From assembly GCA_023388055.1 (NCBI GenBank), contig JAEWGW010000028.1:1-20995 (forward strand): DNA of 20,995 nt, given 5' to 3'. The DNA comes from Bacillota bacterium. GTDB taxonomy: Bacteria > Bacillota > Bacilli > Paenibacillales > NBRC-103111. Below, piece after piece: positions 1 through 5,631 of this stretch (positions are counted from its first letter, which is position 1; each line of letters opens with the position of its first letter). The position numbers and the translations under genes were made by a program. The notes below the pieces were generated by a model. That model searched no databases. It was not told the origin of the DNA and saw only the letters and a list, made by a program, of their open reading frames with translations.

Positions 1-151
1 CCCTCAATCAGCTGCGCTGATTCGAGGCGCCCGAACCCCCATCCGGCCTCCGGCCAGGACCGGGGGTTGGGCCAAACCGCCCTCAATCAGCTGCGCTGAT
101 TCGAGGCGCCCGAACCCCCATCCGGCCTCCGGCCAGGACCGGGGGTTGGGC
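1..151. repeat. Tandem pair of a 72-bp double-hairpin repeat
   Basis: Bases 1-72 recur without a visible mismatch at 80-151, a period of 79 bp, separated by a 7-bp linker. Each unit holds two dyads. The first is AATCAGCTGCGCTGATT (6-22; 7-bp arms, 3-base loop). The second is a long imperfect hairpin from about 29 to 72, with outer arms GCCC-G-AACCCCC and GGGGGTTGGGC and an inner GGCC-TCC-GGCC. No reading frame of note crosses it. It resembles REP/BIME-type intergenic repeats in build, but I do not recognise the family. The first copy starts at the window edge, so the array may continue to the left. Confidence 0.85.
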
Positions 152-183
152 GGGTGAATCTTAAGCTTTCCTTAAACGAGCGC

Positions 184-209
184 AGAGCGGCTTTTATTAA
201 AGCCGCTCT
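184..209 (-). terminator. Stem-loop downstream of the PAP2 gene
   Basis: A perfect 11-bp stem, AGAGCGGCTTT / AAAGCCGCTCT, encloses a TATT loop. It lies 25 bp beyond the stop codon of the minus-strand phosphatase gene, where a terminator is expected. Neither strand has a clear T-run directly after the stem, so it could be an RNA-stabilising hairpin or a weak terminator rather than a classical one. Confidence 0.5.
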
Positions 210-233
210 CTTGGTACTATATTGAAGAAGCCG

Positions 234-755
234 TCAGATCAGGAAGCCGGTCAGGATGGCGGATACGGTGCCGATGATGGCCCCCGCCGCACAGTCTGAC
301 GGATAATGCAGACCCAGATACATACGGGATACGGCGATGAGCAGGGCCAGAGGCAGGAGCAGCAGACCCAGCAGAGGCGACGCAAGCACGAAGGGAATAA
401 TGACGGCGAAGATGGCGGTTGTATGTCCCGACGGAAAAGAATGGTCTGTCAGCGGTTTTTTGCATATATTGATATGGGGCAGGACAAGGTATGGACGCAG
501 CCGGGGATATTTCTTCTTCATAATATGGACGGGAACATGGCTTAGGGTAAGTGCCAGGAAGCTCTGCATGGCCACCTCATTCCAGGGGCTGGGGCCGAAT
601 ATGGACATCCCCAGAGTGAACAGGATGGTCAGAGTTGCGCCTCCCATGTGGGTGATCCGGTTCATCAGCCAATCGGTAAGAATATGCTGTCTTTTGTTCA
701 CCCATCGGAACATCTCGACTTCCCTGTACTGCAGCCAGGTGACTACACGGCTCAT
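234..755 (-). CDS. PAP2-family membrane phosphatase
   Basis: 173-residue membrane phosphatase of the PAP2 (type 2 phosphatidic acid phosphatase) superfamily. The three signature motifs are present in order: a basic stretch ending in RLRP (about residues 80-87), PSGHT (about 108-112) with the catalytic-site histidine, and SRMYLGLHYPSD (about 142-153) with the second histidine and aspartate. Hydrophobic segments lie around residues 38-53, 60-76, 113-140 and 155-172. The family dephosphorylates lipid phosphates such as undecaprenyl pyrophosphate or phosphatidylglycerophosphate on the outer face of the membrane; the substrate here cannot be told. The start is supported by GAGGAGG eight bases upstream of the ATG. 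It is divergent from a glycosyltransferase gene, which fits an envelope role but does not prove one. Confidence 0.88.
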   Translation of the reverse strand: MSRVVTWLQYREVEMFRWVNKRQHILTDWLMNRITHMGGATLTILFTLGMSIFGPSPWNEVAMQSFLALTLSHVPVHIMKKKYPRLRPYLVLPHINICKKPLTDHSFPSGHTTAIFAVIIPFVLASPLLGLLLLPLALLIAVSRMYLGLHYPSDCAAGAIIGTVSAILTGFLI

Positions 756-791
756 GGCTTCCGCCTCCTCTATTTATGGTCCCGCCCTCAT

Positions 792-824
792 GCAATTGCA
801 GAGGTGTTCAACCCCGGCAATTGC
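792..824. promoter_or_regulatory. Twin GCAATTGC palindromes upstream of the PAP2 gene
   Basis: The 8-bp palindrome GCAATTGC occurs at 792-799 and again at 817-824, 25 bp apart from start to start. The second sits in a wider dyad of C-rich and G-rich arms. They lie between the putative minus-strand promoter (846-873) and the PAP2 start codon, so in the mRNA leader or as an operator pair. The role is inferred from position only. Confidence 0.3.
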
Positions 825-845
825 GGGTATAGGTTGTATATTACC

Positions 846-873
846 TTTATAATCGTACTTTTTTTATGTTAAA
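846..873 (-). promoter_or_regulatory. Candidate sigma-A promoter of the PAP2 gene
   Basis: On the minus strand, TTTAAC (868-873) and TATAAA (846-851) are 16 bp apart. The -10 element is good and the -35 is weak. The promoter would give a leader of about 85-90 bases before the ATG at 755. Confidence 0.35.
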
Positions 874-917
874 CGCAGATCAACGCACAGAACGGAAAAT
901 GTAAAATTTACTTGCGT

Positions 918-949
918 TTGACGATAACCGAATAATCCGGGTCTATAAT
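918..949 (+). promoter_or_regulatory. Candidate promoter of the GT4 gene
   Basis: A consensus -10 TATAAT lies at 944-949, and TTGACG at 918-923 is a good -35. The spacer is 20 bp, longer than the usual 17, so the true -35 may be a different, weaker element. The -10 overlaps an upstream in-frame ATG at 948, which argues that this ATG is not the start of the protein. Confidence 0.45.
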
Positions 950-983
950 GAAAGTGAGCATGATCTCTAAAGGGGGAATATTC

Positions 984-2162
984 GTGAAAGTGGCATTGTT
1001 TACCGATACGTTCCTGCCCGATGTCAATGGAGTCGCCCGGACTCTTGGCCGCTGGGTGGATTATCTGGAGAGCCACGGAGCGACCTGCCGTGTGTTTGCG
1101 CCCCAGAGCGACGGCGAGACCGGATCGGACTACAACAGCTTGCTGGTAGAACGTTTCTACAGTGTGCCGTTCCTGTTGTACCCGGAGTGCAAGCTGGCCA
1201 TCCCTAACCCCATCAGCATCAAGAAGACGCTGCAGGAGTTCAAGCCGGACATTATCCATTGCGCCACACCGTTTAATCTTGGTTTGTACGGGCTGCATTA
1301 CGCCAAGAAACACAAAATTCCGGTAGTGGCTTCCTACCATACTCATTTTGACCAGTACCTGCAGTATTATAAGATCCAATGGGTGGAGGGTATGCTCTGG
1401 CGATATCTGGGCTGGTTCCACCAGACCTGCCGCAAGATTTATGTGCCTTCCCGTTCCACGCTTCATTACTTAATGGAGAGGGGCTTCTCCAATTTGGAGG
1501 TATGGAGCCGCGGCGTGGATGTGTCCCGCTTCCACCCGGAGGTGGACCGCGAGGCGGTGCTGCGTAAGGCAGGTGCAAATCCCGACAAATTGTCTCTTTT
1601 ATATGTAGGACGTTTGGCCCCTGAGAAAAGTGTCGATGTCCTTCTGGAGGCATATGATCGGCTGCCGGAGGAGCTGAAGTCGCAGACGGAGCTGATTCTT
1701 GCCGGCGACGGACCTTTATACAAGGAGCTTAACGAATCCTATATAGACCGGAAGGATATCCACTTCCTCGGATTTACCGAAGGGACAGCACTGACGGACT
1801 TGTATGCGGCAGCGGATCTGTTCGTATTCCCCTCCGCCACAGAAACCTTCGGGAATGTGGTGCTGGAGGCGATGGCATCAGGCACAACGGTGATTGGCGC
1901 GGCTGCAGGCGGCGTCCAGGATACCGTCAGACATATGGAGACCGGGTGGCTGTGTGAGCCGGGAGACGCGGGGGCTTTTGCGGAAGCCATCGCCACACTT
2001 TTGGAGAACGAAACCCTCCGCAACACCATGGCCCAGGCAGGGCGGTCATACAGCGAGCTGCAAACCTGGGATTCCATCTTCTCCCGTTTGCTGGACAGTT
2101 ATCGACAGGTGGTGCCCGAGCTGGGCGAATTGTCGAGCCATGAGCTGGCAGCGGCCAAATAA
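984..2162 (+). CDS. Family-4 glycosyltransferase (GT-B fold)
   Basis: 392-residue glycosyltransferase of CAZy family GT4. The GTG at 984 is chosen as start because AGGGGG lies seven bases upstream and because MKVALFTDTFLPDVNGVART is the usual N-terminus of this group. An in-frame ATG at 948 overlaps the -10 box. The C-terminal half has the nucleotide-sugar site: LLYVGRLAPEKSVDVLLEA, then ETFGNVVLE with the E-x7-E pair at residues 287 and 295. The N-terminus recalls GDP-mannose-dependent alpha-mannosyltransferases (MgtA type) and sulfolipid-type transferases, which glycosylate membrane lipids; donor and acceptor are not determined here. No membrane segment or signal peptide is seen, so it is probably cytosolic or peripheral to the membrane. 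The PAP2 gene is divergent and a GT2 gene follows, suggesting envelope glycolipid or polysaccharide work. Confidence 0.88.
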   Translation: MKVALFTDTFLPDVNGVARTLGRWVDYLESHGATCRVFAPQSDGETGSDYNSLLVERFYSVPFLLYPECKLAIPNPISIKKTLQEFKPDIIHCATPFNLGLYGLHYAKKHKIPVVASYHTHFDQYLQYYKIQWVEGMLWRYLGWFHQTCRKIYVPSRSTLHYLMERGFSNLEVWSRGVDVSRFHPEVDREAVLRKAGANPDKLSLLYVGRLAPEKSVDVLLEAYDRLPEELKSQTELILAGDGPLYKELNESYIDRKDIHFLGFTEGTALTDLYAAADLFVFPSATETFGNVVLEAMASGTTVIGAAAGGVQDTVRHMETGWLCEPGDAGAFAEAIATLLENETLRNTMAQAGRSYSELQTWDSIFSRLLDSYRQVVPELGELSSHELAAAK

Positions 2163-2168
2163 TGCAAA

Positions 2169-2203
2169 AGGCCCTAATTCCGGTGGAAGCACCGGAAAGG
2201 CCT
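2169..2203 (+). terminator. Stem-loop after the GT4 gene
   Basis: A perfect inner stem TTCCGGTG (2178-2185) / CACCGGAA (2190-2197) has a GAAG loop and is extended by an outer AGGCC/GGCCT pair (2169-2173, 2199-2203). It starts seven bases after the stop codon. No T-run follows, so termination would have to be assisted, or the hairpin may protect the mRNA 3' end. Confidence 0.5.
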
Positions 2204-2565
2204 CCGCATGCCCGGCGGAACCCTTAAGTTCCAAAAACAGTGGATGAAACCCCCTGCTGCTGGGTGATAATGAGAAGGACATGCCCTAGGCCTGTGGACA
2301 GGGGAACACTCCGCAACAGGACAGTGAAGGTCAAGAAACACCGTAAGATTGCGTTTGGATACGCAAGACGGAGGAATTTCCCGGTTGTATTCCCTTTATT
2401 GCCCGTAAACAGCCTTAAGGAGGCGGTTTGGGGCTTTTGACAAACGGGGGTAAAGAGAGGAAAATCAGTATCGGCTTTCGTATCCGACGGAAAAGTTTTC
2501 AAAACACAAAGATTCGTTTAGAGAGAGAATGAAGAAAGGGAAGTAGTAAAAAAAGGGGGCTTACC
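2204..2565 (+). other. Long non-coding stretch ahead of the GT2 gene
   Basis: About 360 bases without a credible gene. It contains small hairpins: CCGC/GCGG right after 2203, CCTG-TGGA-CAGG near 2291-2302, and TTGCGT-TTGGAT-ACGCAA (2349-2366). A possible promoter lies at 2437-2465. An open frame of 66 codons at 2240-2440 has no ribosome binding site that I can see and no recognisable protein features. I compared the region by eye with c-di-AMP, c-di-GMP, Mg2+, TPP, FMN and guanidine riboswitch motifs and found no match. Confidence 0.5.
2437..2465 (+). promoter_or_regulatory. Candidate promoter of the GT2 gene
   Basis: A perfect -35 TTGACA (2437-2442) is followed after 17 bp by GAAAAT (2460-2465), which matches the -10 consensus at four of six positions. 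It would give a leader of about 95 bases before the ATG at 2566. Confidence 0.4.
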
Positions 2566-3801
2566 ATGCTGGACCATATTGTTTTGGCTTTGCAGCTGAT
2601 ATTAGCTTTAATCGGCGCGTATCAGCTTGTGCTTACGTTTTTTGGATGGGTGCGTAAAAATAACAAAAAAAGCTTCGAGCCGCAAAAGTCGTTTGCCATT
2701 CTGGTTGCTGCCCACAACGAGGGCAAGGTGGTCGGAGCACTGCTTGAAAACCTCAAGCGGTTGAATTACCCCAAAGAGCTGTTCGATGTGATGGTCATCT
2801 GTGACAACTGCACCGACAATACCGCCGAAATCTCCAGAAGCCACGGCGTTTATGCTTTCGAGCGTTTTAATCCCAACCTCCGCGGCAAGGGATACGCCAT
2901 CGAATGGATGCTCAAGGAGCTGTGGAAGCTTCCCCGCACCTATGACGGCATTGTGATGTTCGATGCGGACAACCTGGTGGAGCAGGATTTCCTGATCCAC
3001 ATGAATAACGACCTTTGCGCCGGCCACCGTGTGGTCCAAGCTTATCTCGATACCAAGAATCCGCATGATTCATGGATTACCTCTTCGTACGCCATTTCCT
3101 ACTGGTACTGCAACCGTCTGTGGCAGCTGCCCCGCACCAACCTGGGACTGGCTAACTATCTGGGCGGCACCGGCATGTGCTTCGAGACCACCCTGCTGAA
3201 GGAAATGGGCTGGGGCGCCACCAGTCTGGTAGAGGATTTGGAATTCACCATGCGCTGCGTCAAAAGAGGCATCAAGCCGTACTTCGACTATGATGCCAAG
3301 GTATACGACGAGAAGCCGCTGTCCTTTAACGCCTCGGCCCGCCAGCGGCTGCGCTGGATGCAGGGACACTTCGATGTGGCCCGCCGCTACTTCTTCCCCC
3401 TCGTATGGCAGGGGCTGAAGGAAGGCAATTGGGCTAAGGTGGACACGGCCGTTTATGCCTTGAACGTCTACAACCTGTTCCTGAGCGGCATTATCACCAT
3501 CATGCTGTATGCCGACCAGCTCCGGGCAGGAGGGCCGTACTTCACGTCCCTGTTTGAAAATGCGCCCTGGTTCTTCGGCGTACTGTACCTGCTGAATGTC
3601 CTGGTGTTCCCGCTGGCTCTGTATATGGAGCGGGCGCCGAAGAAGATCTGGAAGTCGCTGCTCTTGTTCCCGGTGTTCCTGGTATCGTGGTATCCGGTAA
3701 CCTTCTACGCCTTCTTCACCCAGAACAACAAACAATGGAGCCACACCCAGCATACCCGGGTGCTCCGGCTGGAGGAAGTGCAAAGCAAGCAGGCCAGCTA
3801 A
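2566..3801 (+). CDS. Membrane-bound family-2 glycosyltransferase
   Basis: 411-residue processive-type glycosyltransferase of family GT2 (cellulose synthase/PgaC-like fold). An N-terminal membrane helix (about residues 5-27) precedes a cytosolic catalytic domain with FVAAHNE-like SFAILVAAHNEGK (about 42-54), the metal-binding DAD (133-135), the acid/base pair ED (223-224) and QRLRW (260-264), the product-binding motif of cellulose, chitin and PNAG synthases. Three or four C-terminal helices follow (about 295-320, 330-355, 360-385). Residues for all core steps are present, so it should be active; the sugar cannot be told. AGGGGG lies six bases upstream of the ATG. It follows the GT4 gene on the same strand, but about 400 bp and a hairpin separate them, so it probably has its own promoter. 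No accessory PgaB/BcsB-like gene is next to it. Confidence 0.88.
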   Translation: MLDHIVLALQLILALIGAYQLVLTFFGWVRKNNKKSFEPQKSFAILVAAHNEGKVVGALLENLKRLNYPKELFDVMVICDNCTDNTAEISRSHGVYAFERFNPNLRGKGYAIEWMLKELWKLPRTYDGIVMFDADNLVEQDFLIHMNNDLCAGHRVVQAYLDTKNPHDSWITSSYAISYWYCNRLWQLPRTNLGLANYLGGTGMCFETTLLKEMGWGATSLVEDLEFTMRCVKRGIKPYFDYDAKVYDEKPLSFNASARQRLRWMQGHFDVARRYFFPLVWQGLKEGNWAKVDTAVYALNVYNLFLSGIITIMLYADQLRAGGPYFTSLFENAPWFFGVLYLLNVLVFPLALYMERAPKKIWKSLLLFPVFLVSWYPVTFYAFFTQNNKQWSHTQHTRVLRLEEVQSKQAS

Positions 3802-3834
3802 GGGCTCAAGGCTCATGTTTTCAGCTAGTTAAAT

Positions 3835-3863
3835 TTGGTTTGACTTGAGCAAGACTTTATGAT
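3835..3863 (+). promoter_or_regulatory. Candidate promoter of infC-rpmI-rplT
   Basis: TTGGTT (3835-3840) and TATGAT (3858-3863) are separated by exactly 17 bp. The position, about 190 bases ahead of infC and directly before the structured leader, is as expected for this operon. A competing TTGACT at 3840-3845 leaves only 12 bp to the same -10. Confidence 0.55.
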
Positions 3864-3869
3864 AAGCTG

Positions 3870-4059
3870 TTTGAGTGCTATTAAGAAGAAGCGCCCGCTT
3901 CTCACCTGACCGACAGAGCGTTGGCTGGTTCTAGTCACTTAAGTGAACGCTTAGCGGTGTTGCTTATGACGCGAGATCAGGATGTGGGCGGTTAGTGCCT
4001 GCATCCTTTTTTATATTAGGTTCAAGGTACAGGTGAGAATCCAGTGGAGGTGGAACGTT
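3870..4059 (+). promoter_or_regulatory. L20-type leader of the infC operon
   Basis: About 190 bases of untranslated leader precede infC. It contains the segment GCGCCCGCTTCTCACCTGA (3891-3909), which I recall from Bacillota L20 leaders, and ends in an intrinsic terminator (3980-4012). In Bacillus subtilis, excess ribosomal protein L20, encoded by the last gene of the operon, binds this leader and favours termination, giving feedback control. The assignment rests on position, the recalled motif and the terminator. A covariance-model search would confirm it. Confidence 0.75.
3980..4012 (+). terminator. Attenuator terminator in the infC leader
   Basis: The stem GGATGTGGGC / GCCTGCATCC is ten pairs including two G-U, with a seven-base loop, and runs straight into TTTTTT. 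It lies 48 bases upstream of the infC start codon. Its position inside the leader, rather than after a gene, marks it as a premature terminator. Confidence 0.85.
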
Positions 4060-4566
4060 ATTAGCAAGGATCATATGATTAACGAAGAGATTCGCGCCAA
4101 GGAAGTTCGTTTGATTGGTCCCGAAAGCGAGCAATTGGGCATCAAGCCTTTTCGGGAAGCATTACAAATGGCTCAGGATGCCAATCTGGATCTGGTGAAT
4201 GTAGCCCCTACCGCCAAACCGCCGGTTTGCCGGATTATGGATTACGGCAAGTTTCGGTATGAGACACAGAAGAAGGAAAAGGAAGCGCGCAAGAATCAGA
4301 AGATTGTTGAACTGAAGGAAGTCCGCTTCAGCGCCACTATCGATGAGCATGACTTCCAGACCAAGCTCCGCAATGTTCTGAAGTTCATTCAGGACGGAGA
4401 CAAGGTGAAGTGCAGCGTACGTTTCCGCGGTCGTGAAATTACCCATGCTTCCATCGGCCAACGCGTCTTGGAACGGGTAGCGGTAGAAGCCGAGAGCATT
4501 TGTGTGGTGGAACGCCGCCCTAAGCTGGAAGGCCGCAGCATGATTATGATACTGGCGCCGAAGTGA
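4060..4566 (+). CDS. infC: Translation initiation factor IF-3
   Basis: 168-residue IF-3, which binds the 30S subunit, prevents premature 50S joining and checks the start codon and initiator tRNA. The N-terminal domain (INEEIRAKEVRLIGPESEQLGI) and the lysine-rich linker (about residues 75-90, QKKEKEARKNQ) are followed by the C-terminal domain ending in MILAPK. The start is taken as the rare codon ATT at 4060: GGAGG lies nine bases upstream, and translation from here gives MSKDHMINEE, matching the MSKD-type N-terminus of Bacillus IF-3. The nearest upstream in-frame ATG (3982) lies inside the attenuator stem and cannot be the start. AUU initiation is the hallmark of infC and in E. coli underlies autoregulation by IF-3. 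A later ATG at 4075 has no good ribosome binding site. Confidence 0.96.
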   Translation: MSKDHMINEEIRAKEVRLIGPESEQLGIKPFREALQMAQDANLDLVNVAPTAKPPVCRIMDYGKFRYETQKKEKEARKNQKIVELKEVRFSATIDEHDFQTKLRNVLKFIQDGDKVKCSVRFRGREITHASIGQRVLERVAVEAESICVVERRPKLEGRSMIMILAPK

Positions 4567-4603
4567 TTCGGAGTCGGCAATAACTATTAGGAGGACTTCA
4601 GGA

Positions 4604-4804
4604 ATGCCTAAGATGAAAACTCACCGTGGCGCCGCCAAGCGTTTCACGAAAACCGGTACTGGTAAGATCAAAAGAAACAAATCGGGCAAACGCCACATTT
4701 TGGAGCACAAGAGCTCCAAGCAAAAGGCAAGATTGAGCAAATCCGCTATCATGACCAAGGGTGATACCAAGCGTATTGAGTCCCTGCTGGTATACGTGAA
4801 GTAA
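4604..4804 (+). CDS. rpmI: 50S ribosomal protein L35
   Basis: 66 residues, the usual length for bL35. The sequence starts MPKMKTHRGAAKRF, the family signature, and continues with the basic, lysine-rich body (SGKRHILEHKSSKQKARLSK). It is a small structural protein of the large ribosomal subunit. AGGAGG lies nine bases before the ATG, and the gene follows infC by 37 bp as the second gene of the standard infC-rpmI-rplT operon. Confidence 0.97.
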   Translation: MPKMKTHRGAAKRFTKTGTGKIKRNKSGKRHILEHKSSKQKARLSKSAIMTKGDTKRIESLLVYVK

Positions 4805-4938
4805 GCAACGTTTCCCTTTGAACATTCCCCTCAGGTGGGCTTAGGCCGATTCCGAGGCTACCATAACATGATCCGGCCTCTGGCACGGAGCAAGTTATTC
4901 AGGGCAAAGCAATTCATTTATTCAGGAGGCTGACTACT
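4805..4938 (+). other. rpmI-rplT spacer with mutually exclusive stems
   Basis: This 134-base spacer is long for a ribosomal operon. CGGCCTC at 4874-4880 can pair either with AGGCCG (4843-4848) or with GAGGC (4854-4858), giving two exclusive hairpins upstream of the rplT ribosome binding site (AGGAGG at 4924-4929). Whether this is a second control point or chance is unknown. Confidence 0.3.
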
Positions 4939-5298
4939 ATGGCAAGAGTTAAAGGCGGGTTTGTGACTCGTCGTCGTCATAAAAAAATCTTGAAGCTGGC
5001 AAAGGGCTATTTTGGCTCCAAACACCGGTTATTCAGAACTGCCAACGAGCAGGTAATGAAGTCCCACATGTATGCATTCCGTGACCGCCGTCAAGTGAAG
5101 CGCGATTTCCGCAAGCTGTGGATCGCCCGTATCAACGCGGCTTCCCGTCAAAACGGATTGTCCTACAGCAAGTTCATGTTTGGCTTGAAGCTGGCCGGCA
5201 TCGACGTAAACCGCAAGATCCTGGCTGATCTGGCTGTAACCGACGCTAAGGCATTCGCCGATCTGGCTGCCGCTGCTAAGGTAAAGCTGAACGCCTAG
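4939..5298 (+). CDS. rplT: 50S ribosomal protein L20
   Basis: 119 residues, the standard bL20 length. The N-terminus MARVKGGFVTRRRHKKILKLAKGYFGSKHRLFRTANEQV is the long basic extension that binds 23S rRNA during early 50S assembly, followed by the globular domain (RDRRQVKRDFRKLWIARINAA). In Bacillota this protein also represses its own operon by binding the infC leader, which is present at 3870-4059. AGGAGG lies nine bases upstream of the ATG. It is the last gene of the operon, with a strong terminator 31 bp after the stop. Confidence 0.98.
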   Translation: MARVKGGFVTRRRHKKILKLAKGYFGSKHRLFRTANEQVMKSHMYAFRDRRQVKRDFRKLWIARINAASRQNGLSYSKFMFGLKLAGIDVNRKILADLAVTDAKAFADLAAAAKVKLNA

Positions 5299-5329
5299 TA
5301 CCGCGGGTATACGCGCGTGACTGAAAGAG

Positions 5330-5365
5330 CCGGATAGGGAGAGCAATCTCCTTGTCCGGTTTTTT
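5330..5365 (+). terminator. Terminator of infC-rpmI-rplT
   Basis: The 13-bp stem 5330-5342 / 5347-5359, with two G-U pairs, is capped by a stable GCAA tetraloop and followed by TTTTTT. It is a textbook intrinsic terminator just after rplT. Confidence 0.95.
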
Positions 5366-5503
5366 GCATTTTGCAGGCATGAAAGGCCAGGCTATCACAT
5401 AGAATCAACTAAATATTAACAATTCTCAAGTTGCGATCAACTAGTATAGCAGATGAGGTAAAAAAAGTCATTTGTATAATTTTCCTTACTATTTTTGTAA
5501 CAA

Positions 5504-5530
5504 TTTCAGATAGCTGAAAACTGATTTTCA
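5504..5530. promoter_or_regulatory. Overlapping inverted repeats upstream of qox
   Basis: TTTCAG-ATAG-CTGAAA (5504-5519) and TGAAAA-CTGA-TTTTCA (5515-5530) are two perfect 6-bp dyads that share the middle arm, giving three alternating half sites. They lie about 100 bases before qoxA in the AT-rich upstream region, next to a possible extended -10 TGGTAAGAT (5531-5539). This looks like an operator, but the binding protein is unknown. Confidence 0.4.
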
Positions 5531-5550
5531 TGGTAAGATCTCAATTGTAA

Positions 5551-5566
5551 AGTGATAAATATCACA
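5551..5566. promoter_or_regulatory. FNR/CRP-like palindrome upstream of qoxA
   Basis: AGTGATAAATATCACA matches the TGTGA-N6-TCACA consensus of the CRP/FNR family at nine of ten positions. It lies 66 bases before the qoxA ATG. A terminal oxidase operon is a sensible target for an oxygen- or redox-responsive regulator. A second, weaker element starting TTGTGAAAT (5591-5599) is followed by a partial dyad and recalls ResD or Rex half sites. Confidence 0.5.
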
Positions 5567-5631
5567 AAAAAAGAGAGTGGATTGAACATATTGTGAAATT
5601 CGCATTTCTGTGAGAAGGGGAGTTGGCATAC

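Noticed and set aside
1..151. CRISPR array
   Set aside because: The repeat is 72 bp with a 7-bp linker and strong internal dyads, unlike CRISPR repeats and spacers, and no cas gene is present.
948..983. Upstream ATG as start of the GT4 gene
   Set aside because: It overlaps the TATAAT box, lacks a ribosome binding site and adds a non-conserved extension; the GTG at 984 has a good site.
2240..2440. 66-codon frame in the GT2 leader
   Set aside because: No ribosome binding site, no hydrophobic or domain pattern, and unusual composition; most likely chance.
3982..4059. ATG-started extension of IF-3
   Set aside because: The ATG lies in the attenuator stem and the added residues are not part of IF-3.
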